This document shows positions 41,962 through 53,760 of a stretch of 64,000 nt of DNA, in pieces (within the stretch, counting starts at the first letter, position 1; every line of letters begins with the position of its first letter). Made by a program: the position numbers and the translations under genes. The notes beneath the pieces are model-generated. The model was not told the DNA's origin and made no database searches. It worked only from the letters and a program-made list of their open reading frames with translations. The DNA comes from Boswellia sacra (lineage: Eukaryota; Streptophyta; Magnoliopsida; Sapindales; Burseraceae), in the NCBI GenBank assembly GCA_013180625.2, contig SNVD02000400.1, forward strand, positions 62,001 to 126,000, given 5' to 3'.

Positions 41962-44900
41962 TAAGAATCAACAAACTTCTCCTTGTATTTTTTTGTCCCT
42001 GTCCACTCCCTCCAAAGACATTGCATGATGCAAGTGCATAACCAAAAATTTTTTTTATCAGCTTAGTTAAAAAATTTCTTTAGTAATAAGTACTAATGAA
42101 AAAATTGCTAAGGACATTTGTTCATTAAATTGCCAGTCTTGCTAGAATCTTTGGTATAAGAAAGAAATCTTACTAATAATTAAAAAAATTACTGAAAGAT
42201 AGTAGATGGAAGGGTTTTCTATTTAGAATGACGTTAATTAACTGCAGTTTCTTTATTCATAGATATAAATCTACTTTATTATAAAGGACAAAAGAAGATA
42301 GAAAATATAGTAAAATACTTTTTTAAACAAAATTTGGGTTAATACTATAAAAATCATAGAAAAAATTAGAAAAATCATTAATATATATTTTTCTCCCCCA
42401 AAATCTTGCCACCACTTTATTCCACTATGCACACCACCTATAACAATTTCATTACAATCCAGTACCAATTTAGACATAATGACCACAAAGCGAATTTTGG
42501 GATTGTTGTTTCTTAAGCAACAACAGTTACGGTGTTTGAAAATTTTTTTAATAATTATTTAAGAAATAATCATAATCTAATATTATACAAGGATTCGAAA
42601 GCAGAACCTTGTTTTGCTTTTGGGGACTTGCTTCTTTTTTGAAATACAAAATATCTAAATTACCTTAATTAAAAAATAAAATAAATAAATGCCCTTATTT
42701 TTCATACAAAATTTGACAATTTTGTTGAAGTAGAGGTGGCACCAATACTGTTGCTAGCTAGGAAGCACATCCACCAAGCCATTGAATAAAAATATTAATT
42801 AAAGTTCATATCTTTTGTTATTGATATTGTTGATGCCAGAAAATAACACCAACTATAGCTTCCCGCATGTCTAATAGACCAATGAGTAACTGCGCTAAGT
42901 TGGAATCTCAATCTCTTTAGCAGCCCTCTGGTTCTATAATTCCAGCCAGCTAACTTACTCCTCAAACTCGTTCCAAACAACAGGTAACCTACAAGATAAC
43001 AAAGAGTATTAAGAGGAGCTGGTTTCTTCCAGCGGAGACCCTCCGACGCTCAAGTTAGTATTGCTGATGGTTATGATAAAATGGAACATATAAAAAAGGG
43101 TCAAACATATCAGAGTAATGGGACAAGAAGTGTTTATGGATGAATGACAGCTAATTGTGCAAGAATAAAGAGCTGAACTTTGCCTTTTCAAAATGACCCA
43201 CGGTCTCTAAAGTGGATTCCTAATATCAAGATGAAGGTGACAACTGCCTAGGTTAGTGTAAAGAAGATTCCAACTGCCCTGTCCAAACCCTAATCAATGT
43301 TTTTATACCTTTTCATTCACATGTGTAAATAATCTAGGCCGCTCATCACATGCTAGATAAGCGGTTGCACGAGTTTTTTCTTTTCCAGGCTGCATCTATT
43401 GTGTAGTCGAATTCTGGGCAGACACATGGAAGAGGGGACCATTCTGTTGACACTTGCAGATTTTATGTTCCTCGAGCAGACATGTGGTCAGAGGGGACCA
43501 CACTCTTTTCTCATAAGCGTGTCTGTTGTTACAGTGCCATACTCTTTTAGTGTCTAATACCTGGTTGGTCATGTGAAGGTTGGAGATATAGGCTATTTGA
43601 CCAGTTCTATAGTATCTATTCTGCTCAGACTTTAGAAGACAAAAAGAATGTTAGTGAAGGTTTCTGAGATGATGAGACAATACATGCAACCTCCCAATGG
43701 TACTTTAGTCATTTCGTTAGAATTGTAATATTTTTCCTTTAGACTAGTTCCTTTAGTTACAAGTCTGAGCAGTCAAAGACTTGTAAGGAGTTGTAACTAC
43801 ACTTGTTTGATAGTTTGGAAAGTAAAAGATACAACCTCTCCTACACTAGTTCCCTTAGTTACAACTCTAATAAGTAGGCAAAGAGTTCTAACTTAAAAGA
43901 AGTGTTGTAGTGGCTGAGGAAGAAAATTGTGACAATGTTCGAGGAAGTGAAGGATCTCAAAGGAGGATGAGAGTTAGAGGTCTAGTAATTATGTTAAGTG
44001 TAATAGTAGGCGATGAATCTTTTAATACAATGGAACTGTGCTGACATGTCTGGCCAAAAGTAGGCAGTCTTTATCTGGTTGGGCTGACGTGTATTGGCTA
44101 GGGTTTTGACCATGATTCAATCACATTTTCCCAGCATGTTGCTTCGTGGTTCGATATTGATGGGACGTGCATTAATTGTAGGTAGGTGAGTGTAAAGGAG
44201 GGATGCAACAACATGCTAGCACGTGTCAAGGTTGATGAAACCTTCTGAAAAGCATGTTGAGATCGAGATACATGGCACTATTGGGTAGCCGAGATACATT
44301 GGGAAGTTTTGAAACTCCCTCTCATTCTTCCTTTTCTTCTTGTGTCCTTCAATATTCTTTGTTCAAAGAAGAGAAACCTATTTCATTGTTGCTTTATGCT
44401 TTTTGCTTAGCAAAACTTTTTCTTAAGGTTTGCTTTGGTTGTGGAACTTTGAAGCAGGCGTCTCAGAATTTGTTGAGAAAGTGAGCATTGGTGCGAGAGT
44501 TTTGCTAGTGGTACGAGCAGCAAAGAAGATCACGAGAAGCAAGCTCCTTCGTCTCCATTCAAGGTGAAATTTTTATTCCCATTTCGCTTTCTTTTATGCA
44601 TGTAGATGAATGACTTATGATGCTAGTATAATGTGCGCCCTGTATCGCTTCTTTGTCTATGATTATGAGTACAACTTCATTGATTACTATTTTGAAGGGA
44701 TCATGTTAAAATGTTGTGGGTGCAAAGAATGGAGTTTACCATGGGTTTGGGTAGAAATAGGGTATATTACGATTGTTTGTCGTATTATAGGCAAGAAGGG
44801 TGATTGCTTTGTGCTGTGTTTGTCTTTTTACTTTGAGTTTTGATTGCTGGTTGGTTATATTGTAGTGTTTATGTTGAAAATTTTGTATGCTATGGTAAGC

Positions 44901-45495
44901 ATTTAGCTTGTATAAGGAGTCTAGTAAAGATAGTACTCTATTTGTGTTATAGTTAAACCTTGAGTGTCCTAGTTGGAGAGTGATGTCCTCTAGGTGTTAT
45001 AGATGAATGGATGGAGGGGCCAAGTAGACGGGCAGGGTTTTCCTATAGATGAACATGGGTTTCCTCTTTTATTCGAAGAGTCAAGTTCTAGCTCATCAGA
45101 TAGCGATTTAATCAATCAAGAACCACTGAATTTGATCCCTTTATAGAGGGTTTTTCTTAAAAATTGGGTTGGTAACAATCTACTAGGAAGGTCAGAAAAC
45201 ATACCTGATAGGAGAAGGAGAAGTGTGGGGGAGGATGAAGTCGTCATGCTATCCTGTAACTTATCTGACGAGGGCCAAGATAGAACATATGTAGAAGTTT
45301 TGTGCTAAACATCTTTATTCATTATTAATGTTTAGCCTTTAGGTCTTGATCACTGCTAATACTATGGCCTTTACTTGTTTCAGGCCTAAAACTACAAGTT
45401 GGGTCTTGCCCTGACCAACCATAACTAGGACTACTTGGTCGTTTGCAAAGAAGATTGCTGCTGCTGCTAAGGCAACCAACAGTAAGAGGAAAATC
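41962..45495. other. Region without a recognised gene
   Basis: AT-rich DNA to about 42.8 kb, then a less AT-rich stretch. ACACATGGAAGAGGGGACCA at about 43422 recurs in diverged form at about 43480 (GACATGTGGTCAGAGGGGACC), and TAGTTCC(T/C)TTAGTTACAA recurs at about 43744 and 43847. The segment may be the leader or LTR of the plus-strand transposon gene that follows. No LTR pair could be established. Confidence 0.4.
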
Positions 45496-47900
45496 ATGAA
45501 AAAAGGAAAAAAGCTCATTCTTGTAAGAGACATTAGAGACCCAAAATTTGAAGGTTTTAATACAAATAAACGCCTCTATATGATCCCAGTATATAGGATT
45601 GAAGAATTTAGGATCGAATATAGGATTCCAAGCAATGATAAATTTAGGGCTCCTAGTGTTGGCTCTTGTCCACGGAGACCTAGGACTAAAAAAATTATAT
45701 TCGACATTCTGTTTTTCCTGATAGGGGTTAGATTGCCCTTATGACCTTTCTTTGCTAAGTACCTTAGAACTTTTAACCTAGACCTAGGACAAATGTCACC
45801 CAATGGTTGGAGGATAATGATAGGCCAGTGCTGTGGAAGGAATTTTCATAGGAACATCATGATGGGAGAAATTAACTTAATGTATAATTGGAAGGCTTCA
45901 CCAAGTAGTGTTGGTTGGTACTACTTGAATCAACAAACCCATATTACAGATGAGGATGGCATAGAATACCACCCAGTTAGAGCAAAGTTGAACAGGATTA
46001 TGTGGGCATATGGTTGACTAAGTAGAGTTGGTAAAATACTGCCAAGACCAACCGAGGAAAGTGAGAACGCGACTCGTGATCATCCTGATGATTTCCCAGA
46101 GCACTTCATTTTGCACGATCATGGTGATAAAGGTAAAAAAAATGGAAGAGTATGTGGTTTTATGTGTTCGAAAATCAAGACCCTCCTCCCAAAAATGGGA
46201 CGACCATGACGCTGAGACACAACAAGTTTGGTAAGTTTTGCCATAGGTAAAAGGTGTAGGTCAACTATCCTTCTTTACATTGCTAATTATAGATAATGTG
46301 TTGTTCTGTAGAGGTGGTCAGGAAGATCTTTGTACCATTAGAGCCCTATCTCAGAGTTGCTGAGGTGTTTGCTTGGGAAAGTTTGGATTTAAAAGAGCTA
46401 TTATCAGATGGAAACCAACTAGCGTCAGGTCTAGTGTCTTACGTACCAAAGACTACCAACCTTGCCCACAGAGATTTGGATGTTGAGTTTGTAGATGAAG
46501 ATAGTTAATATTTTCTTTGTTTACTAATGTGTTTTGCTAATGCTCTGATTATCACTTTTACAAAATTATAGAACAACCTGTCAAGAGTGGAGCTTTCAAG
46601 TTGGTAGATGAAAAAGAGTCTGAGTATGAGAAATTTGAGGAGAGTTCCAATAAGAGTGACATAGTGGAAGAAGAGTCTGAGGAAGAAGATAATGCTAAAC
46701 ATGAAAAAGCCACACAGGATGAATGACAATAGAGGGTTCAACTTTCATGTTAGATGAACTTCGTGCTCAGCTTATGAATGAAGTTAAGATAGGGGAAATG
46801 TCTGAACAGACTCCTAAAAAACACACAGCTACTAAAGCGTTCTAGTAGTCATCTTTGAAGAAACAAAAGTCTTACACAGTTGCAAAAAAAAAAAAAAAAA
46901 TCAGTAGTTGCCAAAAGGTTGGTGAAATTTGCTAAAGGCAAGGGGTTGCTATTGATCATGGGGATGAAACTTTCATCCATATGTATGAGAGTACCCTTAA
47001 GAGAGGTTAAGCTTCTGTCTTCAACAAGCCAACAAAACTATCCGAGGAAACGACTATTAGAAAGATTGGCCATTTATTTGACCTTTTTACTGTTTGTGTA
47101 AATATGCTAATTCCTCGACAAATTGATGAGAATAAGAGCTTGACTCTCATGGCAGCATATGATATTGCGACCTTGGCTAGCATGCTGGTAAGGCTAAGTG
47201 TAACTCTTTTTGCATCATGACTTTTGCCTGCATTTTCTTTTCCTAACGATGTCTCTTGCTTGGTGGACTTCAAGTTTGATGGGACAATATCGCTCACAAT
47301 TTGTAACCATGGTAGAGACACAATGTAAACTAGAATAGAAGAATGAGAAGTTGGTTGCTAGAAGGATTCCCTCTGTGCAGAGTTAAAGATGCATGCTAAA
47401 GAAGCCATCATCAAGGATAATCGGATTGCTGACTTGGAGAACAAGCTAGCCAACTTGAAGGCTATGAACGAATAATGGTGAAAGGATTGTGAGGCTGAAA
47501 AGCTGGCAAATAATGGCTTAGTCTAGTAGCTCGAAGTAAAGAAATTGGTGTCTACACGACAATGGATGTTGGGGTGGCATCGATCAAGGATAAAGTTCTC
47601 CTCAGACATGCAGAATTAGATTAGACCAATATCGAGTATCAATAGGGTGTCGGGTATATCAGTGTGGTTCCAAGTATCTTCTCCACTCTAATCATAACAA
47701 CAGAGGCTACTGATGCCACTAAGGCAAAGACTGCTGGTTGTCATACTAGCAGAGTAGTTGGGAGCTAAAGCAGAGCAAAACTTGATAAGGATAATGTCGA
47801 AGAAAAGGCTGGCAAAGAAGGTGTCAGGAGGAAGAATCTAATAGAGATAGAGAGACAACCGAGTAGATACCCACGAAAAATACTATGCAGAACTGATGAT
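45496..47900 (+). pseudogene. Plant transposon protein, Transposase_28-like, multi-exon, decayed
   Basis: The plus-strand frame 45496-46017 reads IEYRIPSNDKFRAPSVGSCP, FFLIGVRLPL, TGA (45742-45744), then PFFAKYLRTFNLDLGQMSPN and GWRIMIGQC. The GVRLPL.PF and PNGWR pattern fits the 'putative gypsy type transposon' family of plants. A GTAAGT donor at about 46231 and acceptor CTGTAG at about 46311 lead to an exon starting EVVRKIFVPLEPYLRVAEVF. A later exon (from about 46571) is acidic (SGAFKLVDEKESEYEKFEES). Near 47395-47475 a coiled-coil-like piece reads AIIKDNRIADLENKLANLKA. Introns show plus-strand coding, antisense to the gag-pol relic downstream. Confidence 0.6.
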
Positions 47901-49619
47901 GATGAATTAGGAAATGTTGGACAGCTTTGTATTGTTCCCTTTTTTTTTTAAAAAAAATATTTGTAGTACTTGTAGGCTTTTGTAGGATGTCTAATTCCTT
48001 ACTAGAACAATTGTCACTTGGTCATGACTTTGATGTTTTGAACTTGTGGGCATTTACCCACGAATCTTGATGGCTTGCATGGAACTAGGGTAGAATTAGA
48101 ACTTAGGTTCTTTTTATCTGTGGTATTTTGATAGTGAAACCTGTCTAATTTAGTTGAAGTATTGCTTTCCTTTTGTTTGCTACTTCCTGTTTTATGGCTA
48201 CGTAGTGTGTTTGATATGCCTGATAACATCAAATGTAATTTATCTTGGATTATGAATGACATATTTTTGTTGAGTTTGTGATAGGTGAATTGGACTCTTT
48301 GAACGCCTCGTGGATTTACAGGATCATAATGGGAGTTCCAATGCTTACTCAACCAACCAAATAGTTGGGGATAGGACTTCTGATGGGTCTATCAACTCGG
48401 TGGATCAAGCAGTAATAGTTTATGTTTCTCCCTGGAATAGGCTGGTATGATTCAAGCAAATCAACATGAAATTCCCCCACATGATCAAAACATTTAAATC
48501 CCTGTGCAAAAACCTAGTCAACTTAGGCTTGTACTTAAGAGTATGGAAGGTTAGTTGCTCAGATCGCCACCTCCAAAAGTATAGCATGACTCTCCATAGC
48601 ATGAACTTTCCGTTGAAGAGTAGCTTGGTGTGGAAAGCATAGGTGAAGTTCAGCTTCCGCCCATGGGACCAATCCAAATTTTGGAATAAGCTGCCCTAGC
48701 AGGCAACATAGATGCGATTTTGGCACTTCACCCATATATGGGTCCCAACTATAACAGAGGTAAGGGAAATAACTCTAGCATAATACGTGCTTTCTTTATG
48801 ATTTGATACTGACCTCATTGGTATTCATTTTAGGAGGCATTTTCGAAGGCATAGTGGAAGAAGTTGGACAAGGTCTTATCCATAGGCATTGAATGAGGAT
48901 GTGTGCCAGCTTTGGTCAAAGTTGGCGAGGATTCCATAGAAGATCTCAATGAGGTTGTTGGTCAAAGGTCATGCCCGTGTATGTTGCTTGGCTTTCGTAA
49001 AACTTAGCACGGAAATGGGTATTTTTAGAGATGTTAGTTGCTTAGCCTTGTTAGTTGACCTTTCTCACATGTTATGTAAATAGTTTTATGATTTAGAGCT
49101 ATTGAAATATCATTTTTATATTTACCAATTACTATTGTTGCATATCTGTTAAGATGTTTTAACACTTAAATGAAGTGCTTAATTAGAGCTGATTGATGCC
49201 TAATCGAGGCATTTGACCATAATGCTTAATTGAAGCATCTACTTGAAGCCAGATTATACCTAATTCAGGAATATAGTTAGGACACTTGATCAAAGTATCC
49301 AAGAAAAGATGTAGAGTGTTTGAGTGAGACATATAACCGTAGATGTAAGACACCTAATTTGAAGCTGTAAAAATACTAAATTAAAGATGGAAGATGTTTA
49401 GTTAAAGCTGTAAGATTTCGAGTCGGAGTTATTCAATATTTAGCTAAAACATTTTACTTAAGATGAATAGTGCCTAATAAGGGCGTATAAACAAATTTGC
49501 ACTCTCCAAGATCATAATAACAAACTAAAGCTGCACAGTACACACATTTTCTCTGTTGTAGTTGTTATTTTTGTCGAAAGTTAGAAAATTTGACATTGTC
49601 AAAGCTGCTTGGCATACTT
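47901..49619. other. Spacer with degenerate short repeats
   Basis: No gene seen. From about 49150 to 49500 the text repeats a loose 25-40 bp theme: TGCTTAATTGAAGCAT, TGCCTAATCGAGGCAT, TTAGTTAAAGCTGTAAGAT and similar. Many units contain short inverted repeats (ATGC..GCAT). Confidence 0.45.
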
Positions 49620-50440
49620 TCTTGGTAATACTTTTTTAGGTGCTTAGTATTCCATGGATGTTTCACACCAAACCCATACGTTTTCAACAGTTGATATACA
49701 CCTCACTTGAGAACACATTTCACCTGATAAGGGCCTTCCAAGTTAGGTTCGAGAATGCCTACTCCAAGCTCTTGTGTGTTTGGCATGACTTTTCAAAGCA
49801 CCAATTCTCTTGGGATAAAACGTCTATCCTTGACTTTGGAGTCATAATACTTCCAAGTCCACTATTGGTAAGCCATTAATTTGACCTGAGACTGCTCATG
49901 ATACTCCTCAACCAAATTAAGGGCAAGGTGTAGATGGTCGACATTAGTGCTTTTGTCATAATGTTGTGCCTAGAATATGGGTATCCTAACTTTAATAGGG
50001 ACCATAGCTTTGGATCCATAAGTTAGCCAAAAAAAGGTCACTCCAGTGGTTGTTTAAGTGTAAGCGAATAGGATGTTGTGAAGCATGTCTGCCTAGAGAC
50101 ATTTTAGAGTTTCAAGTTTAGTCTTAAGTAGATGCTTGAGCTTCTTATTAACAGCTTCTACATGACCATTGGCCTGACAGTAAATAGGTGTGAAAAACTT
50201 ATGTATGATGCCAAGCTAAGAGTAGAATTCCTCAAGTTTTGTATTATCAAATTATGTGTCGTTGTCTATCACAATCGTAAGTGGAATTCCAAATCTGCAG
50301 ATAATGCATTGCCATACATAATCTGTGGTTTTTTGCTCAGTGATGCTGGCTAGTGTCTCCGCTTCTACCCACTTCATGAAATAATCTGCTACAAAGATAG
50401 CATACTTTGTCTGACCTTTAGAAATAGGGAAGTGGGCCAA
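49620..50440 (-). pseudogene. Integrase core and C-terminus of E3
   Basis: Minus-strand reading MAHFPISKGQTKYAIFVADY and FMKWVEAETLASITEQKT covers the start of the core with the first catalytic aspartate. RFGIPLTIVIDNDT carries the second. Further downstream the C-terminus reads LGVGILEPNLEGPYQVK and GFGVKHPWNTKHL with one stop between. Multiple frameshifts lie between the two parts. Confidence 0.88.
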
Positions 50441-50477
50441 TCAAATCAATCCCCTATTTAGTAAAGGGCCATGGGTT

Positions 50478-50696
50478 TTATAAGGTGGTCAAGTTCTCAG
50501 GAGGTTGTTTAGAAATGTCAGTGAATCGTTGGCACTTATCACACTTTATGACCAGAGACTTCGCATCGTCATGTATGGTCATCCAGTAATAAACTTCCCT
50601 CAAAACCTTGAAGGTGAGGTTTTTCACATTAGAGTGATTACCATAGATACCTTTATGAATTTCTCGTAAAACATAGTTGGCTTTTTTACTATCCAC
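50478..50696 (-). pseudogene. Integrase HHCC zinc-binding domain of E3
   Basis: Minus-strand frame: VLREIHKGIYGNHSNVKNL, then VYYWMTIHDDAKSLVIKCDK and CQRF. The two His and the CxxC of the HHCC module are intact. Confidence 0.92.
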
Positions 50697-51667
50697 ACAA
50701 CGAAGATGTAAGGGCCACTAGGCCCCTATTGTATAGTACCCCACAATCATCAAGTATCTCACTACTCAGTAATGCAGTTTTCTAGTAGCAAATCGGTTTG
50801 AAAATGTCCTTCCAGTGGTCAAGAAGCTGATGATTGGATCCATCTAGCTTCCTTGTGGGCTTACCATGGCAACTATCACATAGGGATAATTACTTTTGAT
50901 GCTTGATCGTAGGAGTTGCTCTAATGTGATATGTTCTGGTGTGGTTACCAAAACTGCTAAAGTTAGCTTGGGCAAATGACTGGCGTAGGTAGTTTTGGTC
51001 TGTTGGGATCCGCTCAATCACTGGTTCATCAAAGCTCTTCATCACCTCTTGAGCTAATTTGAGGTAGCAACCAGTGGTATCTCCTTGTGTTTAGAAGTCT
51101 GAATCAAGCAATCCCACCACAAGCTATGAGTCGCTTTTTATAGCGAGCTTGCGTACACCTAAGCTCCGTGTAATTTGCAATCCAATTAATAAAGCCTCAT
51201 ACTAAGCTTGATTGTTTGAGTCTTGGAAACTAAACTTTAAAGCATGCTGAGCTGTAAAGCCCTCTAAATAACAAAGATTATTTTCTATTAATTAGGAGCA
51301 CACATTTTAATTTGGTTGTAACCGCAAAATGCATCCATGAAGCTCATTAGTGTATGACCAGTAGTAGCATCAACAAGTTGATCAATGCACAAAAGTGGGA
51401 AACTGTCTTTTAGAAGGCTCAATTAAGGTCAGTGAAGTTAATACACATGTGCCATTTATCGTTTGCTTTTTGAACCAACACTGGATTTGTCAACCAGGAT
51501 GGATAGTTCACTTCTCTTATGAAGCCGGCAGTCATCAGCTTATTTACTTTAACAGACATAACATTATACCTTTCTTTGTCATAAGCTCGACGTTTTTGTC
51601 TGATTGGACACGTCTTAGGATCGACATTTAGTTTATGACAAATGATGGACAGATCAATTCTTGGCAT
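50697..51667 (-). pseudogene. Reverse transcriptase / RNase H region of E3, heavily degraded
   Basis: The RT start is clear on the minus strand: MPRIDLSIICHKLNVDPKT, then KRRAYDKERYNVMSVKVNKL, MTAGFIREVNYPSWL and KWHMCINFTDLN. Downstream to 50700, only scattered RT/RNase H text is readable. The catalytic YxDD block was not found, and an internal deletion is likely. Confidence 0.82.
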
Positions 51668-51899
51668 GTATGTACAGCTCTATGCCGAAACATCCTTAAA
51701 CTTGGACAGTAACACTTGTAGTTGATTTTTAATAACAGTTGGCATCAATATCTCGACCTTGACCCTACACTTAGGTTTGGTCGGATCAAGCTGATAAGAA
51801 TCTAGTTCCTCAACTGCTTCGCCATGCTGCAGGTCAGTTTGCTCTCAAGGATCCAACTCAAACACCATGTTACATTTAGCTGCTGCGATTCGGTAGCAC

Positions 51900-52350
51900 T
51901 TTCTAGATTGCTTTTGGTTGCTTCGAACAAATCCGTCACTAGTGTTGGTAGAAAACTTTAGCAATTGGCAATAAATAGAGATCCGTGCCTGTGTTTTTGA
52001 TAAGAATGGTCGCCCAAGAGTTATGTTACAGGCGTTGGGCCAATCAATAATGAGAAAGTCTTGATTGAGGCTACGCTTATGCTTTTTTTCATCCTCAATT
52101 CTGATTGGTAAATTGATAAAGCCTAGATAATAAACCTTCTCCCCACAAAATCCAACTAATGGTGTATAAACTTGATGTACATTGGGAACATTGAGTCCTA
52201 ATTGTTCGAAGGCAACCAGATAAATAAGGTTAACGAAACTACCTGTTGTCTACCAATACTATTTTGTAGGCACAGTTTACAATACAGAGCTTAATCACCT
52301 TTGCATCATAATGTAGGTATATAACACCCTCAATATCCTCAACAAAGAAG
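51900..52350 (-). pseudogene. Aspartic protease region of E3
   Basis: The minus strand in pieces reads AKVIKLCIVNCAYKIVLVDN, with a frameshift at the active site. It then reads VNLIYLVAFEQLGLN, PIRIEDEKKHKRSLNQDFL and ITLGRPFLSKTQARISIYC. The LGRPFL block marks the C-terminal half of the retropepsin-like domain. Confidence 0.72.
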
Positions 52351-53079
52351 GTGATTGGTGGGTGTGATGGGTGCCTAGAGGCGTTTCCTAGTTGTATCAC
52401 ATACACCTCCTTATCCTAGTAGTGTGTATTGTTTTTCCTCACATTGTTTGAATCATCCGCGCAATTGACACCCTATGTGATGGTACGAACGACTTTCTGA
52501 GGAACTTTATTCCTGTCTGGGGAGCAAGGTCGTGCATTTTCACTTTTGTTGTTATGATGGTTAGCACATGGGATGAACTGAGGAATCAGACCTTGGCGAG
52601 CATAATATTTTACTTCACTTTTGGAACACAAGTAATATAAAGTATGATACCCCCATGCACAATGATGGGGTGGACATTTGAGTGGACCTTTGAAGATCCT
52701 CGTGTGCTTCAAAGCTCCATAAACACTAGAAATTATATCAGTTAGCCTAGTATAATTAGTATACTTAGGTTGGCAACTTTCCTCAGATTATGTGTTTACG
52801 TGAAAGTTTTTGCATTGTAGTTGTCTAACCAACCGTTCCTTCTAAGGGCTTGGGAAATGCATGTACTGCTATGGTCGGTTACGATGGAATGTATATGGGA
52901 GGTTCCCTAGTGAAGAAAAAGCTTGCTTTGGCTGTAGAAGTCTTTGGATGTTCTTCTTCTTTCTTCGAAGCAAACTTGTGGTCGATCCATGTCATAAGAA
53001 CTATATACTGGTAGGCATTCTCATAATTCTTATGTCCAACATCTCGTAGGTTGGTGAATATCTAACAAGCTCTCCAACC

Positions 53080-53760
53080 TTTTTGAAATGTTAAGACTGC
53101 AATTTCTTCCTAGAAAGCACCAAGAGTAGTTACCTCCAAGTGGAATCTCTGCGGAAACTCCCACGATTTCTTGCTTTCACATTGTTTAACATTGAGCAAT
53201 GAATCCAATGGTTGATTGACAAGCTTGGCAACTTCCAAATGTGCAACAAATTACTCACATAGCTGACGAGAGAAAGTTATGGAATAGGTAGGCGGCACTT
53301 TAAACCAGTTTCGAGCAGGGCTCGTCAAGGTCAAAGCAAAAAGATTACACAGCATCGCATTTGTAGGGTTAGATGGTTCCATATATACAGAGAAATTCTC
53401 AACATGCTCAATAGGATCACGCTTAGCATTGTATAGTTAGGAGTTTGGAATGTTGAAAATGCGTGAAGACTGTGGGACCGTAATCTCTTCAACAAAAGGA
53501 GATGTCAGAGGCAAATTAGGGATTACAAGAGGTTTTCCTATTTCTTTGATGCACTAAAGATTGTTAACCTCTATTTGTAAAGCTTGTAGATTATGCTGCT
53601 TAGCTGTAATTCTTGGTAAAAAACTTGTCTTCCTTCGGCTTGAGAAAGCTGAGTAGCCTTATCTTCATCTAGCTCCCACGTTGTGTCATATTCTTCAGTC
53701 TGACCAGATGTCCTATTACGTTGACTAGACATGTTTTTGAGAAGAGTTGTCCTAATGTTA
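53080..53760 (-). pseudogene. gag of E3
   Basis: The minus strand contains NAMLCNLFALTLTSPARNWF and downstream NVKQCESKKSWEFPQRFHLE, matching the conserved core of plant Retrotrans_gag domains. Stops interrupt it. Between gag and protease (52473-52712) an open but unrecognised frame probably belongs to the gag C-terminus. Confidence 0.75.

Larger units (their letters stand above)
49620..53760 (-). mobile_element. Tat-lineage Ty3/gypsy gag-pol relic (E3)
   Basis: Minus-strand order from the right: gag, protease, RT, RNase H region, integrase HHCC, integrase core and integrase C-terminus. All are riddled with stops and frameshifts but easy to read in pieces. The domain wording is closer to Tat/Ogre-type elements than to the chromoviruses upstream. 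LTRs could not be paired. It is flanked on both sides by plus-strand transposon ORFs. Confidence 0.82.

Noticed and set aside
46880..47101. ORF beginning with poly-lysine
   Set aside because: The start is an A17 run; the rest is one frame of a decayed transposon gene with many stops.
48014..48677. Minus-strand ORFs of 112 and 85 codons
   Set aside because: No domain, no splice context, and residue composition looks like antisense of AT-rich DNA.
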